From Pyronema omphalodes (taxonomy: Eukaryota; Ascomycota; Pezizomycetes; Pezizales; Pyronemataceae): a DNA stretch of 64,000 nt. Both the position numbers and the translations under genes were made by a program. The DNA is taken from contig JAJJXM010000057.1 of NCBI GenBank assembly GCA_024516155.1, positions 248,001 through 312,000 of the forward strand. The letters run 5' to 3'. Under the pieces are notes generated by a model, which was given only the letters and a program-made list of their open reading frames with translations, did not search any database and was not told where the DNA came from. Positions 14,845 through 27,044 of the stretch are shown here, one piece after another; position 1 is the first letter of the stretch, and each line of letters starts with the position of its first letter.

Positions 14845-16238
14845 TTACAACTTCTGGTATTCAAGTTTACCCTCCAACTTCTTTGCCTCTGCAACCTTCC
14901 TTACAGCCTTTGACATATCCTCCTGATTAATAGCCTCTCTCTCGTCTCTAATTGCAAAGAATCCCGCCTCTGTTACAACATTTCTCAAATCCGCACCGTT
15001 GAGCTGATCCGACATCTTGACTATACTCTCGTAGTCAATTTCTCCCTCCTTTGCTACGGACGCAGCATGGATCTTGAGAATCTCCATTCTTCCAACCTCA
15101 TTCGGTAGTGCAATCTCAATCTTTCGGTCCAAACGTCCGGCACGCAACAAAGCAGGGTCCAAGGTATCAGGACGGTTGGTTGCCATGATAATCTTGGTCT
15201 TTCCGAGATAGTCGAATCCGTCAAGCTGGTTCAATAGCTCCATAAGTGTACGCTGAATCTCACGATCTGCTGAAGTTCCCTCGCTGAAACGTCTTCCTCC
15301 GATGGCGTCGATTTCGTCCATGAAGATGATACAGGGCTCGTGCTCCTTGGCGTATCCGAACATTTCACGAATGAGACGGGCGGACTCTCCGATGTACTTG
15401 TCGACGATAGCAGAAGAGACGACTATTTTGTTGTCAGCATAAAGGCATACCAATGGGGAGAATAATATTTACCCTTCAAGAAGTTGGTTTCTAAACTGCT
15501 TGCGACGGCTCTTGCGAGAAGGGTCTTTCCGGTACCCGGGGGTCCGTATAACAAAACTCCCTTTGGTGGCTTGATTCCGATTCTCATAAATAGCTCGGGG
15601 TTCTTGAGAGGAAGCTCGATGACTTCTCGTAGCTCACGAATCTGGTCGTTAAGACCTCCAATTCCGCTGAAGGAAACCTGACCGGGGTCCTCCAAGGACA
15701 TGTTGTAGACTAATGGGTCGACCTCGCGGGGGAGCATGCGCATAATGGTTAAGGTGGTCATGTCAAGCGCTACACGAACTCCCTGCTTGAGCTTTGTCTT
15801 GTCCATCTTTGATCGGCATCCGACGACGTAACGAGGACCGGAGGATGCTGTGAGAGTTGATGTTAGCTACGCGGTGGAGCTTAGTGATCGTGTGATGTAC
15901 CTTTGACAATAACTGAAAGATAATTAGCATGTTTCCTGATACACATCAGCTCAAGACAAACTTACACCGCTCGTCGTCAAGCTGCTTTAATACCTCTCCA
16001 ATAATCTGTCCGACACTCTGTAATGCCTTCATGTTGTCTTCGGTTCTCTCGTAGTCGGCGTTAAGAGACTTGATCTCCATCCGTAGTCCCTTGAGCTTTG
16101 CGTCCCATTCTCTGTGCTCTTTAAGCTTTCGGAAAAAAAGTTCGTATCAGCATGGAGCTATGGTGAAGTATGATGTCAGGCCCCAACCTTCTGTTTGTAG
16201 TCGTTGAGCGCCTGCTCTCTGTCAGGGTCGGAAGCCAT
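14845..16238 (-). CDS. RPT4: 26S proteasome regulatory particle ATPase Rpt4
   Basis: One of the six AAA ATPases of the proteasome base ring, which unfolds ubiquitinated substrates. Exons on the minus strand: 16238-16188, 16125-15966, 15912-15901, 15847-15473, 15422-14845; total 1,176 bases, 391 residues, the normal length. Exon 3 is a 12-base microexon (part of FIVK) between two 53-base introns. The N-terminal ~70 residues are charged and coiled-coil-like, then come an OB-type segment, Walker A GPPGTGKT, Walker B FMDEIDA and the arginine-finger region RAGRLDR. The run [18 protein letters not shown] and the closing [12 protein letters not shown] end assign it to Rpt4 rather than to Rpt1-3, 5 or 6. 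Intron 1 has the weak donor GTTGGG. It converges on asparagine synthetase and diverges from the desaturase gene. Confidence 0.95.
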
Positions 16239-17163
16239 GGCGGACGGTTTTATGTGTTGTGGAGGTCTGGTAGCGGGTAGAGCGAGTAGTTGAGAATCGG
16301 AATTGATGGATGACCCGGGTGATGAATTGATAGATGGATGACTTGAGTGTTCTTAGAGCTTCAAAGTCCGGAGGTGCGAGTGTTTTTGGTGGAGCTAACC
16401 TTGCGTAACATCTGGTGCTGATGTTAACCCATGCACAAGGTAGGCGTGGGAACCGCGGGGCACGGGTTCACCAGCCTCACTTGAGCCCCGCCAGTAGTGT
16501 TACCAGCCACATTGTTCCCCGCTGAAACTACTCTAGCCACCGTCGCCACGTCTACAACAACCGCCACCGCTCCTCAACGGGCCAAGAGACGCGACAGACA
16601 ACCCTGTCTCCACCGGCCGCTGGCGAATGAGCGATCTGGCGCGCACCTAGACCCTTAACGCAGGAACAAGGGTTTCGATGTAGGGGCAAGAAGGGAGATG
16701 CCAGATCTCTAGGATGGAACAGGCAAAGAAAACAGAGATGGGAGGAGAGTAGATATCAGCTAGATAATTTTTGATTTATTTAGTTAGGAGGCAAAACAAT
16801 TTAGAGTTGTCTTATAATCGATTGGAAAGTGTCTAGGTTGAAATTTGCAGGAAGCTTAAGGATAGTTCATTGTGGTTGCGTTGCTTCACAATTTACCTAG
16901 TACACAACCGTCTCGAACTACCTCCGACGCCTCTCCCGGACGGTGCCATTTAACACGCCCACAGCTGCTGTTTTTCTCAGAAGATATCTCTCCTTTCTCA
17001 ACCGAGTATCTCACCACAATCATTCGACATCTTCCGTACTTCTTTTAAACGGCAGATATCTCACAGCTTGTGTACCGGTCGACCCCTTTGTTGATCTCTT
17101 GATCCCAACACCCATTACGCCGCCCCTTTCACTTCACGACGGTTCACGAGAGTAAAGTCAGTT
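16239..17163. promoter_or_regulatory. Divergent promoter interval between RPT4 and the desaturase
   Basis: About 925 bases between the start codons of Rpt4 (-) and the desaturase (+). No proteasome-type control element can be named with confidence. A GC-rich tract lies at ~16440-16660. Confidence 0.4.
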
Positions 17164-18465
17164 ATGACTGCTACTACGACTACTACAACCACCGCTCAGG
17201 CGGGTGGTGATTCCCAGGACTGGCTCTGGGTATGTTATTCTACGTTTAGGACCCTGAAGATCATTGTTAACGCGAATACAGACCTACCAAGAGGAGCCCC
17301 ATCGGACACGACGAATGCAAATTATCAAAGCCCACCCGGAGGTTTGTTTTCACAGATCCTCACACTTTCAGCAGAAGCTCACAATCCCTAGGTTACCAAG
17401 CTCTGTGGTCCCGAGCCTTTGACCAAGTGGACTGTCCTCTTGGTCGTATCTATCCAGATCGCCGCAGCATACGCGCTCCGCAACACCCCCGTATTCTCAT
17501 GGCCTTTCCTTGTAACTGCCTACATCGTCGGAGCAACCGCGAACCAGAACCTTTTCCTCGCCATTCATGAGATCTCTCACAATCTTGCTTTCCGTTCTCC
17601 TACGGCAAACAGAATCCTTGCCATCTTTGCCAACTTGCCTATCGGAATTCCCTACAGCGCCTCCTTCCGCGTACGTATTTCCAAATCCATACAATTTCAA
17701 CCTTGAGAAGTTGCACATTTGTGATCTCCTGCAGCTGCAGCACCACATAGCCATTGGAAGAGCTCCAGCTAACTTCAATTCCAGCCCTACCATCTCATCC
17801 ACCACAAATCACTCGGAGTTGAGGGTGTCGACACTGATTTACCCACCAAATTCGAAGCTCTCTTCCTCGACAGCATTCTCGGCAAGGCCTTTTTCTGCAC
17901 CTTCCAGATTTTGTTCTACGCTCTCCGTCCCATGATGATTTTCCAAGTCGCCTTTACTCCCGTCCACGCCGCCAACATCGCCGCGCAGGTGCTCTTCGAC
18001 ATGGTTATCGTCCACTACTTTGGCTGGAACGCTTTCTACTACTTCATCATGTCCTCCTTCTTGGCAGGTTCCTTGCACCCTACTGCTGGTCACTTCATCT
18101 CTGAGCACTACGTTTTTGAGAAGACGGACAAGAGCCCCAGAGAGAAGATGTCTGCTGTTGCTGCTCCTGAGACTTTCTCCTACTACGGTCCTTTGAACTT
18201 CTTCACCTACAATGTCGGACTCCACAACGAGCACCACGATTTCCCCGCTATTCCTTGGACTCGTTTGCATAAGCTTAACAAGATTGCCAAGGAGTTCTAT
18301 GACCCCCTTCCCGTCCACAAGAGCTGGACTTGGATCTTTGTTCAGTTCATCTTTGATGGTGAAATCAGTTTGTGGAGTCGAGTCAAGAGAGAGAACAACA
18401 AGAAGGTCCAGGCTAAGTGGACCAAGGAGGAGATTGAGGGTGAGGAGGATGTCAAGTCGAAGTAA
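17164..18465 (+). CDS. DES1: Sphingolipid (dihydroceramide) delta-4 desaturase
   Basis: A membrane di-iron desaturase that puts the delta-4 double bond into dihydroceramide, in the ER, on the path to fungal glucosylceramide. Exons: 17164-17229, 17282-17341, 17392-17670, 17785-18465; 1,086 bases, 361 residues. Joined exons give the family order: an N-terminal YQEEPHRTRR segment, membrane segments, then the three His boxes HEISH (~17560), HLIHH (just inside exon 4) and NEHHDFP (~18227), with the diagnostic runs ANLPIGIPYSASF and GHFISEHYVF. Introns are 52, 50 and 114 bases. The C-terminal tail is Lys/Glu-rich. Substrate is inferred from the family; a close alternative would be a C4-hydroxylase variant, but the motif set fits the desaturase. 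Confidence 0.93.
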
Positions 18466-18959
18466 ATACAAGTACATTGTATTAGAGACGACTACGGTTA
18501 TGTCGGGGTTATGATCATAAAACGATGACGAGGAAGATAACAAGAAAGAGAATAAGAAGGAGAGAGGTAGCTCCCTATAATCTTCTAGATATATAGACAT
18601 GGGGAGATTGCCTCGGATGATAGTTACCTGGTTCTTTCTTTTCTGTGTTATATTTTTGCAGGGGTTGGGTTATTATAGTTTGATTTAATGATGATATTTT
18701 TTCTTGTTTTTCTTGTTTCTGTCTTTTGATGGTTGGGTTTATGATGGGGGTATAGGCATGGGAAAATAAATATGGGTAATACATAACAAACGCTGTAATG
18801 TAGATGTAGATGGAGTTGAAACTATTGTTACTTTCGTGATTACTTTTGGAATGAAGAGAACGGGGATAGAATAATGTGATATGTGCTGCATTTTATCTCC
18901 CCCATTGATGTTGATGTTCTGTTTCATCCGTGACCTGTGATACGATACGAAACGATATA

Positions 18960-18996
18960 ATGGGCTGGGCTGGGCTGGGCTGGGCTGGGCTGGACT
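18960..18996. repeat. (GGGCT)n microsatellite
   Basis: About seven tandem GGGCT units. Confidence 0.9.
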
Positions 18997-19682
18997 GGGA
19001 GTGATGAGATGTGCTGTGAAATGGGGTTAAGTTACAAGTATTCATATACATCATATACCCCGTACCCTACACTTCTGTTATGTATAATATATACCCCAAT
19101 ACATCCCGATGCACCCCAATACACCCCATCATCCCCATCATCCCCATCATCACCATCTACTATCTCCCTCATGCAATCCAATCCAATCTATCCGATCTGT
19201 ACCCAGTTCATAGATACCCCATTAATCTAATCCATACCCCGTTAATATATCCCCCGTTCCTATAAAATCTATATAAAATCTCTCTATAATCTATCCATTT
19301 AGTCTTCATCCCATCCTTTGGCCGGTCTCTGCATAATACTAATGTAGGAGCCGAGATGAGACTGGATGAGATGATACATTTACCAAACCGGACCAGAGAT
19401 ACATGAATGATGGGACCATGATGATGATGGGCATAGACATGGGGAAAGTGAATATAAGGGTATAGTGATGGGGTATAGTGATGGGGCATAATGATGGGGT
19501 ATAAGCATAGACAAGACTTGGGGTATAGTTTACTTCGTACGTAGATGGTGGGGTTTCTGGTATGGTATGATAGATATGGTATGATGGTTATGATATGGTA
19601 TGATGAATATGATATGATGTTTTCATGAGTACTAATGGATGGATGATGGGTGGGTGACGGGAGCTATGGGAGATGGATAGGT

Positions 19683-19792
19683 CATAGGTAATAGGAGTCA
19701 TGGGAGTTATGGGAGTCATGGGAGTCATGGGAGTCATGGGAGTTATGGGAGTTATGGGAGTTATGGGAGTTATGGGAGTTATGGGAGATGGA
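19683..19792. repeat. 9-base minisatellite (ATGGGAGTY)n
   Basis: About ten tandem copies; the last base alternates between runs of C and T variants (GGGAGTCAT then GGGAGTTAT). Confidence 0.9.
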
Positions 19793-19794
19793 TA

Positions 19795-19950
19795 AGTCAT
19801 AGGTTATAGGTGATAGGTGATGAATAGGTGATGAATAGGTGATGAATAGGTGATTAATAGGTGATTAATAGGTGATAGGTGATTAATAGGTGATAGGTGA
19901 TTAATAGGTGATAGGTGATTAATAGGTGATAGGTGATAGGTGATAGTTAA
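19795..19950. repeat. AATAGGTGAT minisatellite with 17-base higher order
   Basis: Tandem AATAGGTGAT units that become GATAGGTGATTAATAGGT-like dimers toward the right end, so a second repeat period has arisen within the array. Confidence 0.85.
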
Positions 19951-21232
19951 TATCTCTGCAGTATTCATCTACTCCCATCCATAGAAATATCAGCTACAGG
20001 ATATGAGTTATGAGTTATGAATTATGTACACCATAACATACCATAGTCCTCATATCTACATCTCTACATCTCTACATCTCTACATCAATCCCAGACTCCC
20101 AGACTCCCAGACTCCCAGCCCTTCCCTCACATCATCTCAACACTGTTATTCCAGCCCCTCAAGGCTCATATCAAATACAAAATCAAGCAATAAAAACTAT
20201 CAACTTCACATCTTCGCTATCGGATGAGGTTATATACCTGATACCTGATATCTGATGTATAAGACAAGCCGGATGAGAGAAATCATGAGTTAAGATAGCC
20301 TATCCTTACATTAGCCTTTGAATCAAGCGATCGATTCATCAATTAATCAGATACATAAAATTACATTGGCCCAAGATTCAAGATCCAAGACTCAAGATTC
20401 AAGACTCAAGATTTAAGTAGCTAAGTAGCTAAGTATATATAACGTTCCCACAATAAAAGCCAAGCAAAGCCAAGCAAAGAAAGCAACGCAAAAAAAAAAG
20501 CCAAAAAAGACAGAAACCAGAATTTCACTATTTCTAAACGCAAATCACGAATGACGAATCACAAATGACAATTCACATTCAACCAATGAAAAAATCAAGA
20601 AAAAAAAATTCAATTCTTCCTATTCCCGAAGAACAGCAAATTCGCAATTCGCAAGTGAAAACAAAGGAGACTCAAACAACTGAACGCAGTACATCCATCC
20701 AAAAGCCACAACGACGATCCATCCAATCAATCAATAAAAAAAAAGAAAGAAAAGCCACAATCAGAAGAAACAAAAATAAAAAAAAATGAAATCAAAATCA
20801 ATATTCCCAGCAGTCAATGCACGGTTTTTCAGATGACTTATAAAGATAAGCAAGCAGTAAAAGATCAGATGTAAAAAAGGGAAAGAAAAAAAAAATTAAT
20901 GACTCAAGACACTGCATTCCCGAATCTACCCCGTTCCGTTTGTCAAATCCTTTTGCCCAATTCTCTTGGCTCTGTGTTGAGTTTTCGCCATCTTAATCTT
21001 GCTTCGAATCCATTGAATTGTAAAACTACGTCCTCGGTACCAGAAGAAGAAGATGCATGTCAGGCAACCTGGCTGTCCAACATGAGAAAAAAAACGTCTG
21101 AGTACCTCACCAACCCCATACCAGAACCCATTCATAAACCTTCCAACGAATCCGCATTAATAAAAAAAAAGAAAAAAGAAAAAGAAAACCTCACTTCCTT
21201 CACAACTTCCTTCAACTTCTTCTTATTCCAGA

Positions 21233-22452
21233 TTAAAAGAAAAACCACGCAATGAAAAAAGCCAACAAACAAAGCGCCGCACAAATCTGGACTGGAATAC
21301 CCTCTGGAGGATGAGCAGTCATATTCATACCCGCGGCGGCTCCTTCGGTAATCTTATCCTTCGCATCTGAAGCCGCTCCTGCGGTCTTTCTCAATCTCAA
21401 TGATTGCTGCTTTAGCTCTGCTTCCAATCTTGCGATTGTAGCACGGGCTGCTGTCAACTCGGCATCCTTGTCTTCCGCGATGGAACGGGTGCTGTGGATA
21501 GAGGGTGACATGTTGGATGCGGCATCGCGAGAGATAGGACGCGTGTTGGCGGACTGAATGGATTGCGCGTCGACGGGGGTAGAGGGGGACGCGTAAGGTG
21601 GAGGAGAGGCGTCGTACTGTAGGATTAAGTTTGGTTAGTTATGCGTTGCATAGCATCGGTTATGCAAGGGGGGAGAGAACTGACGTTTCCGGCGGGTGCG
21701 CTGCTGCTATCCTCATCGGCTTCGAGATAGATGACGCGGATCTTGCGTTCTTTGATGGCGGACTTTTCGGTCTGTTCGACGGCTTGCCACTGGGTTGAAG
21801 TGATTAGAATCAGTTGTGGATGGAATGAATTAGGGACACAAACGATAGATTGAACATTTGTAGCCTCGCGGTCTGCGGTGATAGCTACGGACTGGACCAA
21901 GAACTTGTCCTTACACTTGAAGTCGGAAGGAGGGTCGGCTTTCATGGCCTGTAGGATGACTACATTGCAATGACGTTAGCATATACACCCACGTGTCGAT
22001 CGTTAAGGTGCACATACCTTGAACCTCAACTTCCTTGCCTGCCTCGATGCGCCCCGAGTTGGGTCGAACACAGTACCTGCGGTAGGTATTAGTTATGCAT
22101 GCCCTATGTGTATATCGTAGCGTAGAGATATTCGGAGGTTCTCACATCTTTGGAGCTGTTGTCTTGACCTAGAGGAAGTTGAACATTAGTATACCGACCG
22201 CCGAGTAACCCTCCAGATATTTACCAACCTTGAAGGCAACAGGATCATAGTTGGTGTTTTTAATGCGCAAGGTCTGTATGACTTCCCTGGTGAAAGGGCC
22301 TGTTTTAGGATACGTTTGTAAGCTGTCCTGTTCCTGTCTTGTGTTGAGACGGGGGTGGGAGAAGGCTGAAGAACGGGGGGAAACAGCCGACAAAGATGAC
22401 GATGCGACTTACGCTGAAAGGACAGCTCGCTAGGATCAAGCTCGATGCTCAT
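21233..22452 (-). CDS. SCS2: VAP/Scs2-type ER membrane contact protein (MSP domain)
   Basis: A tail-anchored ER protein that recruits FFAT-motif proteins at membrane contact sites. Minus-strand exons: 22452-22413, 22299-22229, 22168-22146, 22076-22018, 21959-21844, 21789-21685, 21616-21233; 798 bases, 265 residues. Joined exons give a full MSP domain (~residues 5-125) with LDPSELSFQRPFT, the conserved VAFKVKTTAPKMYCVRPN run and FLVQSV. Then follow a Ser/Pro-rich linker, a coiled coil (AELTAARATIARLEAELKQ) and a C-terminal hydrophobic anchor ending AFFIAWFFF. Exon 3 is 23 bases. The exon 2 donor is the weak GTTGGT, chosen because only it keeps the AFKVKTT sequence in frame; intron 1 of Rpt4 has a similar donor. 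Confidence 0.94.
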
Positions 22453-23838
22453 GGTGTTTGTAAGGTACTGGTTTGGCGTGTGGGTATTTCTAGCTCTGGA
22501 TGCGCTTTGGCGATAGGCGAGGTGTTCGTCGGGAGACTTGTTTCGTAGTGTTAAACTGGTCGACGGCGTAAGATCTGTCTTGTGTCTTGTGTCGTGTGGG
22601 GTTGGTTGGTTTGTAATGGACGTGGAGGCTTCGGTGGGATGTGGTTGCTGTGTCGCTTCGTGGGTGGAATTGTCCCTGTGGTGTGTAGTTGTGCTGTGCA
22701 AGAGTGTAATGTGGACAATGTGGTAAGTGTGCTAACAGGTAAGTGGTGCCGGGCGTTTGGAGGATTCCTTGCAAGAGCGAGGGAGACTGGCGTGGGCTAA
22801 TAAAAGGCACAGGAACGGCCTCCGTTGACAGCGGACGACGTAATTAATAGGTACGCTGGTGATGTGCAATCAAGGCCAGCCAAGGGAAAAAATGAAAAAA
22901 TGAAAAATGAAAAAAACAAAAAATAATAAGGGCTTGTTTTCGGGAAGGGCTTGAATACAGTCTGGATATGGTAGTAGTGGAAGAGTGGTAATTATTGATT
23001 CGAGGTGGTGTTTGTGGGTGAGTTGGTTGAGCACACAGAATTTATGGGATGAATAGAAGGAAAGAAGAATGTATACAACGGAACATTGGGATGGGTATGG
23101 GAATATGATGTAAAAAATGCCATACGCACACGGATTATGAGATTTGATACAATAATAATGACATAAAGACACGTCACGTATTGTTGGAATATACGTATAA
23201 CCCTAATTCACACTCGACTCTTATAATAATTCTGATAAAAGTACACCGTCACCGCCGTCCTCTTGCTGAAAACAAACAAAAAATGAGCAAAAATTACAAA
23301 CCAGGATATCGATGTTTAGCTGGTGATGACGGCGTGATGACTTTGTACTGTATGTGATATCTCTTGTTTTCCCTGTGCCTGCATGTGCTCTTCCTTTATC
23401 GGCCATTACTACTTTGTGCCCACGCGGACAAGTTTTAGCAGTCCGGTTGCGTTGGATTGAAGACCGGCTTCTGTCAATTTTGGGCTCATGCCAGCAAGAA
23501 ATCATCGCCTTCAGCACCAGCATCCGGATCGAAAAGGATCTCAAATGAGGCTCTGTGTCTGAAGCGTCGTTTCCGAGCAGGCGAGACATTACTAAGCCCA
23601 ATACTGCTAAAGCCACCCTTCTCAGCCACACTCCCCCATGTTCAGTCCACGAATAGCTGCTCGTCTACTTGATCCGCTAGTGACGGGGATCTAAGGTCAT
23701 TACTGCTCGAACTGCTTGAGCACGGTTGCTTGATCATCAAGAGCTTGCACGAACTTCGACTTTTTCCACCTCATCATCCCCCACTATCGTTATCACATTC
23801 CGCAGACTCCAAACTACCACGCTTAAAGCTTCACAATC
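22453..23838. promoter_or_regulatory. Divergent interval between the VAP and UBX genes
   Basis: About 1.4 kb with no recognisable gene. It is TG-rich on the left (~22500-22720) and pyrimidine-rich just before the UBX start. Frames of up to 136 codons here show no domain. Confidence 0.4.
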
Positions 23839-25252
23839 ATGGGACAATCCGACCATGACGTCTTGTTGGAGATGGGCTTTGACGCAGAGCGCGTGAAGCT
23901 CGCCGTCGCAAAAACCAAAGGCCGTAAGTATATTCTCCGAAATTACTCCCCCGTACTTTGGGCTTCCCCGGTTGATATTGCCACTGATCCGATCAAATTA
24001 ACTAACTTATACCTCTCCACACAGTCCACGATGCGATCGAATGGCTTGACAAGAACTCCGAGACACCAATTGAGCAGCTAAAGGGCGGTGCTACCGCCAG
24101 CAGCTCATCCGCTGCTCCTGCTGGTGACAGCGAAGAGCTTAACGCCGATGGAGATATAGCAGAGGTTACTGGAACTGCAGCCAGCTTGAAGTGTAGCGAC
24201 TGTGGAGCTTTGTTCTCCTCCGCTGATAGAGCTCAATTCCATGCTGCCAGAACGTTCGTCTTCCTCCTCATCCATGCCTACGATTTCTTGCCCATTTGGT
24301 GTTGTGGAAAGCGGAGTATCTAGCAAATTCTCGTGCTGTGATATTCTACCCAGTCATTTTATCAGACCAAAGCTAATGACTCGTGGTGGTACAGTGAGCA
24401 CTCCAATTTTGAGGAGTCAACAGAGGTTATAAAGCCCTTGACTGAGGAAGAGAAGAAAGCAAAGCTTGAGGAGCTCCGCGAGAAGTACAGTCCCAGATCT
24501 GCAATCACCCAAACCCCTCACAGTCTTCCATACCCACCGTTTTCTGGAATTATTCGCAATTACCAATGATCCCCACCTCGATTTTCAAAGAATCCACCCC
24601 AAGCACAAGCACAAATCCATCCCAATCCCAACAACTGCTACCCTGTCCCAACTTCTCCACCCACTTCTAACAACCCACTAGGCTCGCCGCCAAACGTGCC
24701 GCCCAAGCCATCGCCGACATAGCGAGTAACAAAGAAAACGAGCGAATCCGTCGTAAACGCACGCAAGAGGGCGAGAAGATGAAACAAGATCTACTAAAGA
24801 AAAAGCAACTAGACGAAGCAGCACAAGCACGCAGAGACAAAATCGCCGACGAACGTGCCAAAGCGGAGGTAAAAGAAAGGATCAAGCGAACACACGAGGA
24901 GCGTCGTCAGAAAGCAGAAGCCGAGAAGGCCAAACGTGCTGGATTACCTGTTCCAGGCTCCTCTCAACCTGCACCTGCACCGACGGCGGCTCCTGTCACT
25001 CAGAAGGTTGCGGTTAATCATTCTGAGACTAAACTACAACTGAGGTTACCATCTGGTCCTCCGTTGTTGAAGACTTTTGCTGTGGATACTACGTTGTTTG
25101 AAGTTGCGGCGGCGATTGAGGAGGAGAAGGGATTTGCCCCGAAAAGTTTCACGACTGCTTTCCCGAGGAAGGTTTTCCAGCAGGGAATTGATTTTGGCTT
25201 GACGCTTAAGGAGGCGGGACTGGTGCCGAATTATGTGTTGATAGTTTCTTGA
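23839..25252 (+). CDS. UBA-UBX domain protein with C2H2-like finger (UBXN1/SAKS1-like)
   Basis: A probable Cdc48/p97 adaptor that binds ubiquitin through its UBA domain and the ATPase through its UBX domain. Exons: 23839-23923, 24025-24253, 24395-24484, 24682-25252; 975 bases, 324 residues. Residues ~1-45 form a UBA domain (LLEMGFDAERVKLAV ... HDAIEWLDKN), split by intron 1. A zinc-finger-like CSDCGALF ... FHAARTEH follows and is split by intron 2. A long Lys/Glu/Arg coiled coil fills ~120-225. The C-terminal ~80 residues are a UBX fold (KLQLRLPSGPPL ... LTLKEAGLVPNYVLIVS). Order and length match the UBXN1 group. Confidence 0.92.
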
Positions 25253-27044
25253 ATTGCTCGCTTGTATCGACAATGAAAGGGTAATTGACTTGAATAATGA
25301 GATTGAACGGAGGAAAAAACAATCGGAAATGAAAGGGTGTTGTGATAATTATTACTGGAGTTGAATTGTAACGAGTAACGGATGAGCGGTTAACTGTTAA
25401 CATTGAGGTGTGAATTGTGTTTTGGGTTTGAATTGCGTTTAATGGGTTATCATGGATGTTGCAAATTGAAAGTAAATACTGGAAACTATTCATTAAATTA
25501 GAATATCTCACAAATTCATCTATTCCCTTGTTTAACTATGAGCATGTTGCAGCGGCAGCGGTTGCGGAATGTGGAAGCGGTGGTCATGGCAGAGCACTCG
25601 ATGAGGCTTGACCCTTGTATAAAATACCCAACCTAAGAACTTCTTAATCCTCGGCTAAGACTATCAGAAACCTAAGCTACCGGTAATTGAAAAATTGTAG
25701 AGCGGGTTGAAGTTAACTTATAGAAAATTTATTGCATACATAGCCTTAACGTATCATATCCAAACTTGGTTGCTGTCATATCCTCATTACACGCCATCAA
25801 TACGGTAATCAACCCAACTTCTCCAAGCCCCGGAGAAAAAAAGAAAATAAAACCAAGCATAAAGCAAAGTAAGAAAACTAGCAGAGATTAACTACCGCAT
25901 AAACTTGATTTGTATTATATCCTGAAAACCTGGAGAAAGTGATGTGTTATTCTGTCAGTGTTCAGGTATGTAGAGATACCCGCTGCTTGATGGCTTGAGA
26001 GTTTGTGGATGGTTTGTGGGATTGATGGGATTGCGGATGGGATTGGTGTGGATGGGGATGGGGATAGTTTGTGGATGGGATTGTGAATTGGGGATTATGG
26101 GATTTGTTTGTGGAGGGATTATGGGTGGTGAAGGGATTGTGGGGGGTGTATGAATGGGGTGATGTGATTTATTGAATTCATGGGATCGATGAGATACACG
26201 CTGCTGGGGGAAGACTGAGAACTGAGGATTGGGCTAAGAAAAGAGAGATTGGGGACTAGACACTGGAGACTGGTGTCAAAAGTCGCCTAGAGTTCTGGTG
26301 TCTTGGCCTCACTTAGGCACATGGAGGTGGAGTTTACACATTGGGTAAATCTCCCTCTGCAAACTAATAACTCTCTGTTCGCTTCTGTGTTACGGTTGTC
26401 TCTACACTTAATATACATATCGTTCCGCCTCTACCTCCACATTCTCTCTCTATAGTGCTTGTTTCCCTTTCACAGTCATGGAATAAAATTGAATATGTAT
26501 CGACGTTTATCTGGATTGATGGATGTAATGGATGTAATAGAATACAGAGTACCATATCACTCTAATGTATCAAGTATCATAGACTCCAAATGTTTTCCAG
26601 CCAAAAACAAGTAGAACCGGGAGATAATGTTACATTAGTAGCGAAACCTACAGGAGACATGCAGAGGCGGGGAGGAAGTGGAGGGCATAGGAATCATAAA
26701 GTGACAGGGCAGATGACGAGTGAAAATATCACAGGCTATGAGCAGGGCATGATGGTGGATGCTGGGGGAGGTTACCAGGATATTACAGGACAAGGGAGAG
26801 ACTGAGGAATTCCTCTTTCTCGATTCTTTTGTTTTTTCTGATTACATTTCTTGTTCATACTTTGTTTGGCGGTTTATATGGGTGTAGGAGATTAGGGGGC
26901 CTCATTAGGTGGTTTAGATCACAAGGACGGGATTTGGATATTGTTTTGGTCCTGAATGGGCCTTTTAGGCCTCGGTCAGCGTATGATTCAATGAATAAAT
27001 AAATTTCTCCCATCCGTACCACTTCTGTGTCCCGCAATCCATAT
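25253..27044. other. Intergenic with degenerate G-rich repeats
   Basis: No gene is supported. A degenerate GGGATTGTGGATGGGATT-like repeat fills ~25990-26165. The rest is unremarkable AT-rich sequence. Confidence 0.5.

Larger units (their letters stand above)
18466..21232. other. Intergenic, dense in simple tandem repeats
   Basis: No gene is supported over ~2.8 kb. It contains a GGGCT run, 9-base and 10/17-base minisatellites (listed separately), CTACATCTC and CCCAGACT short tandems at ~20055-20115, a CAAGATTCAAGACT-type repeat at ~20380-20415 and A-rich sequence at ~20450-21240 that is probably the 3' flank of the VAP gene on the minus strand. Confidence 0.55.

Noticed and set aside
17839..18600. 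A 253-codon minus-strand frame opposite the desaturase
   Set aside because: Antisense shadow; the plus strand carries all the His boxes.
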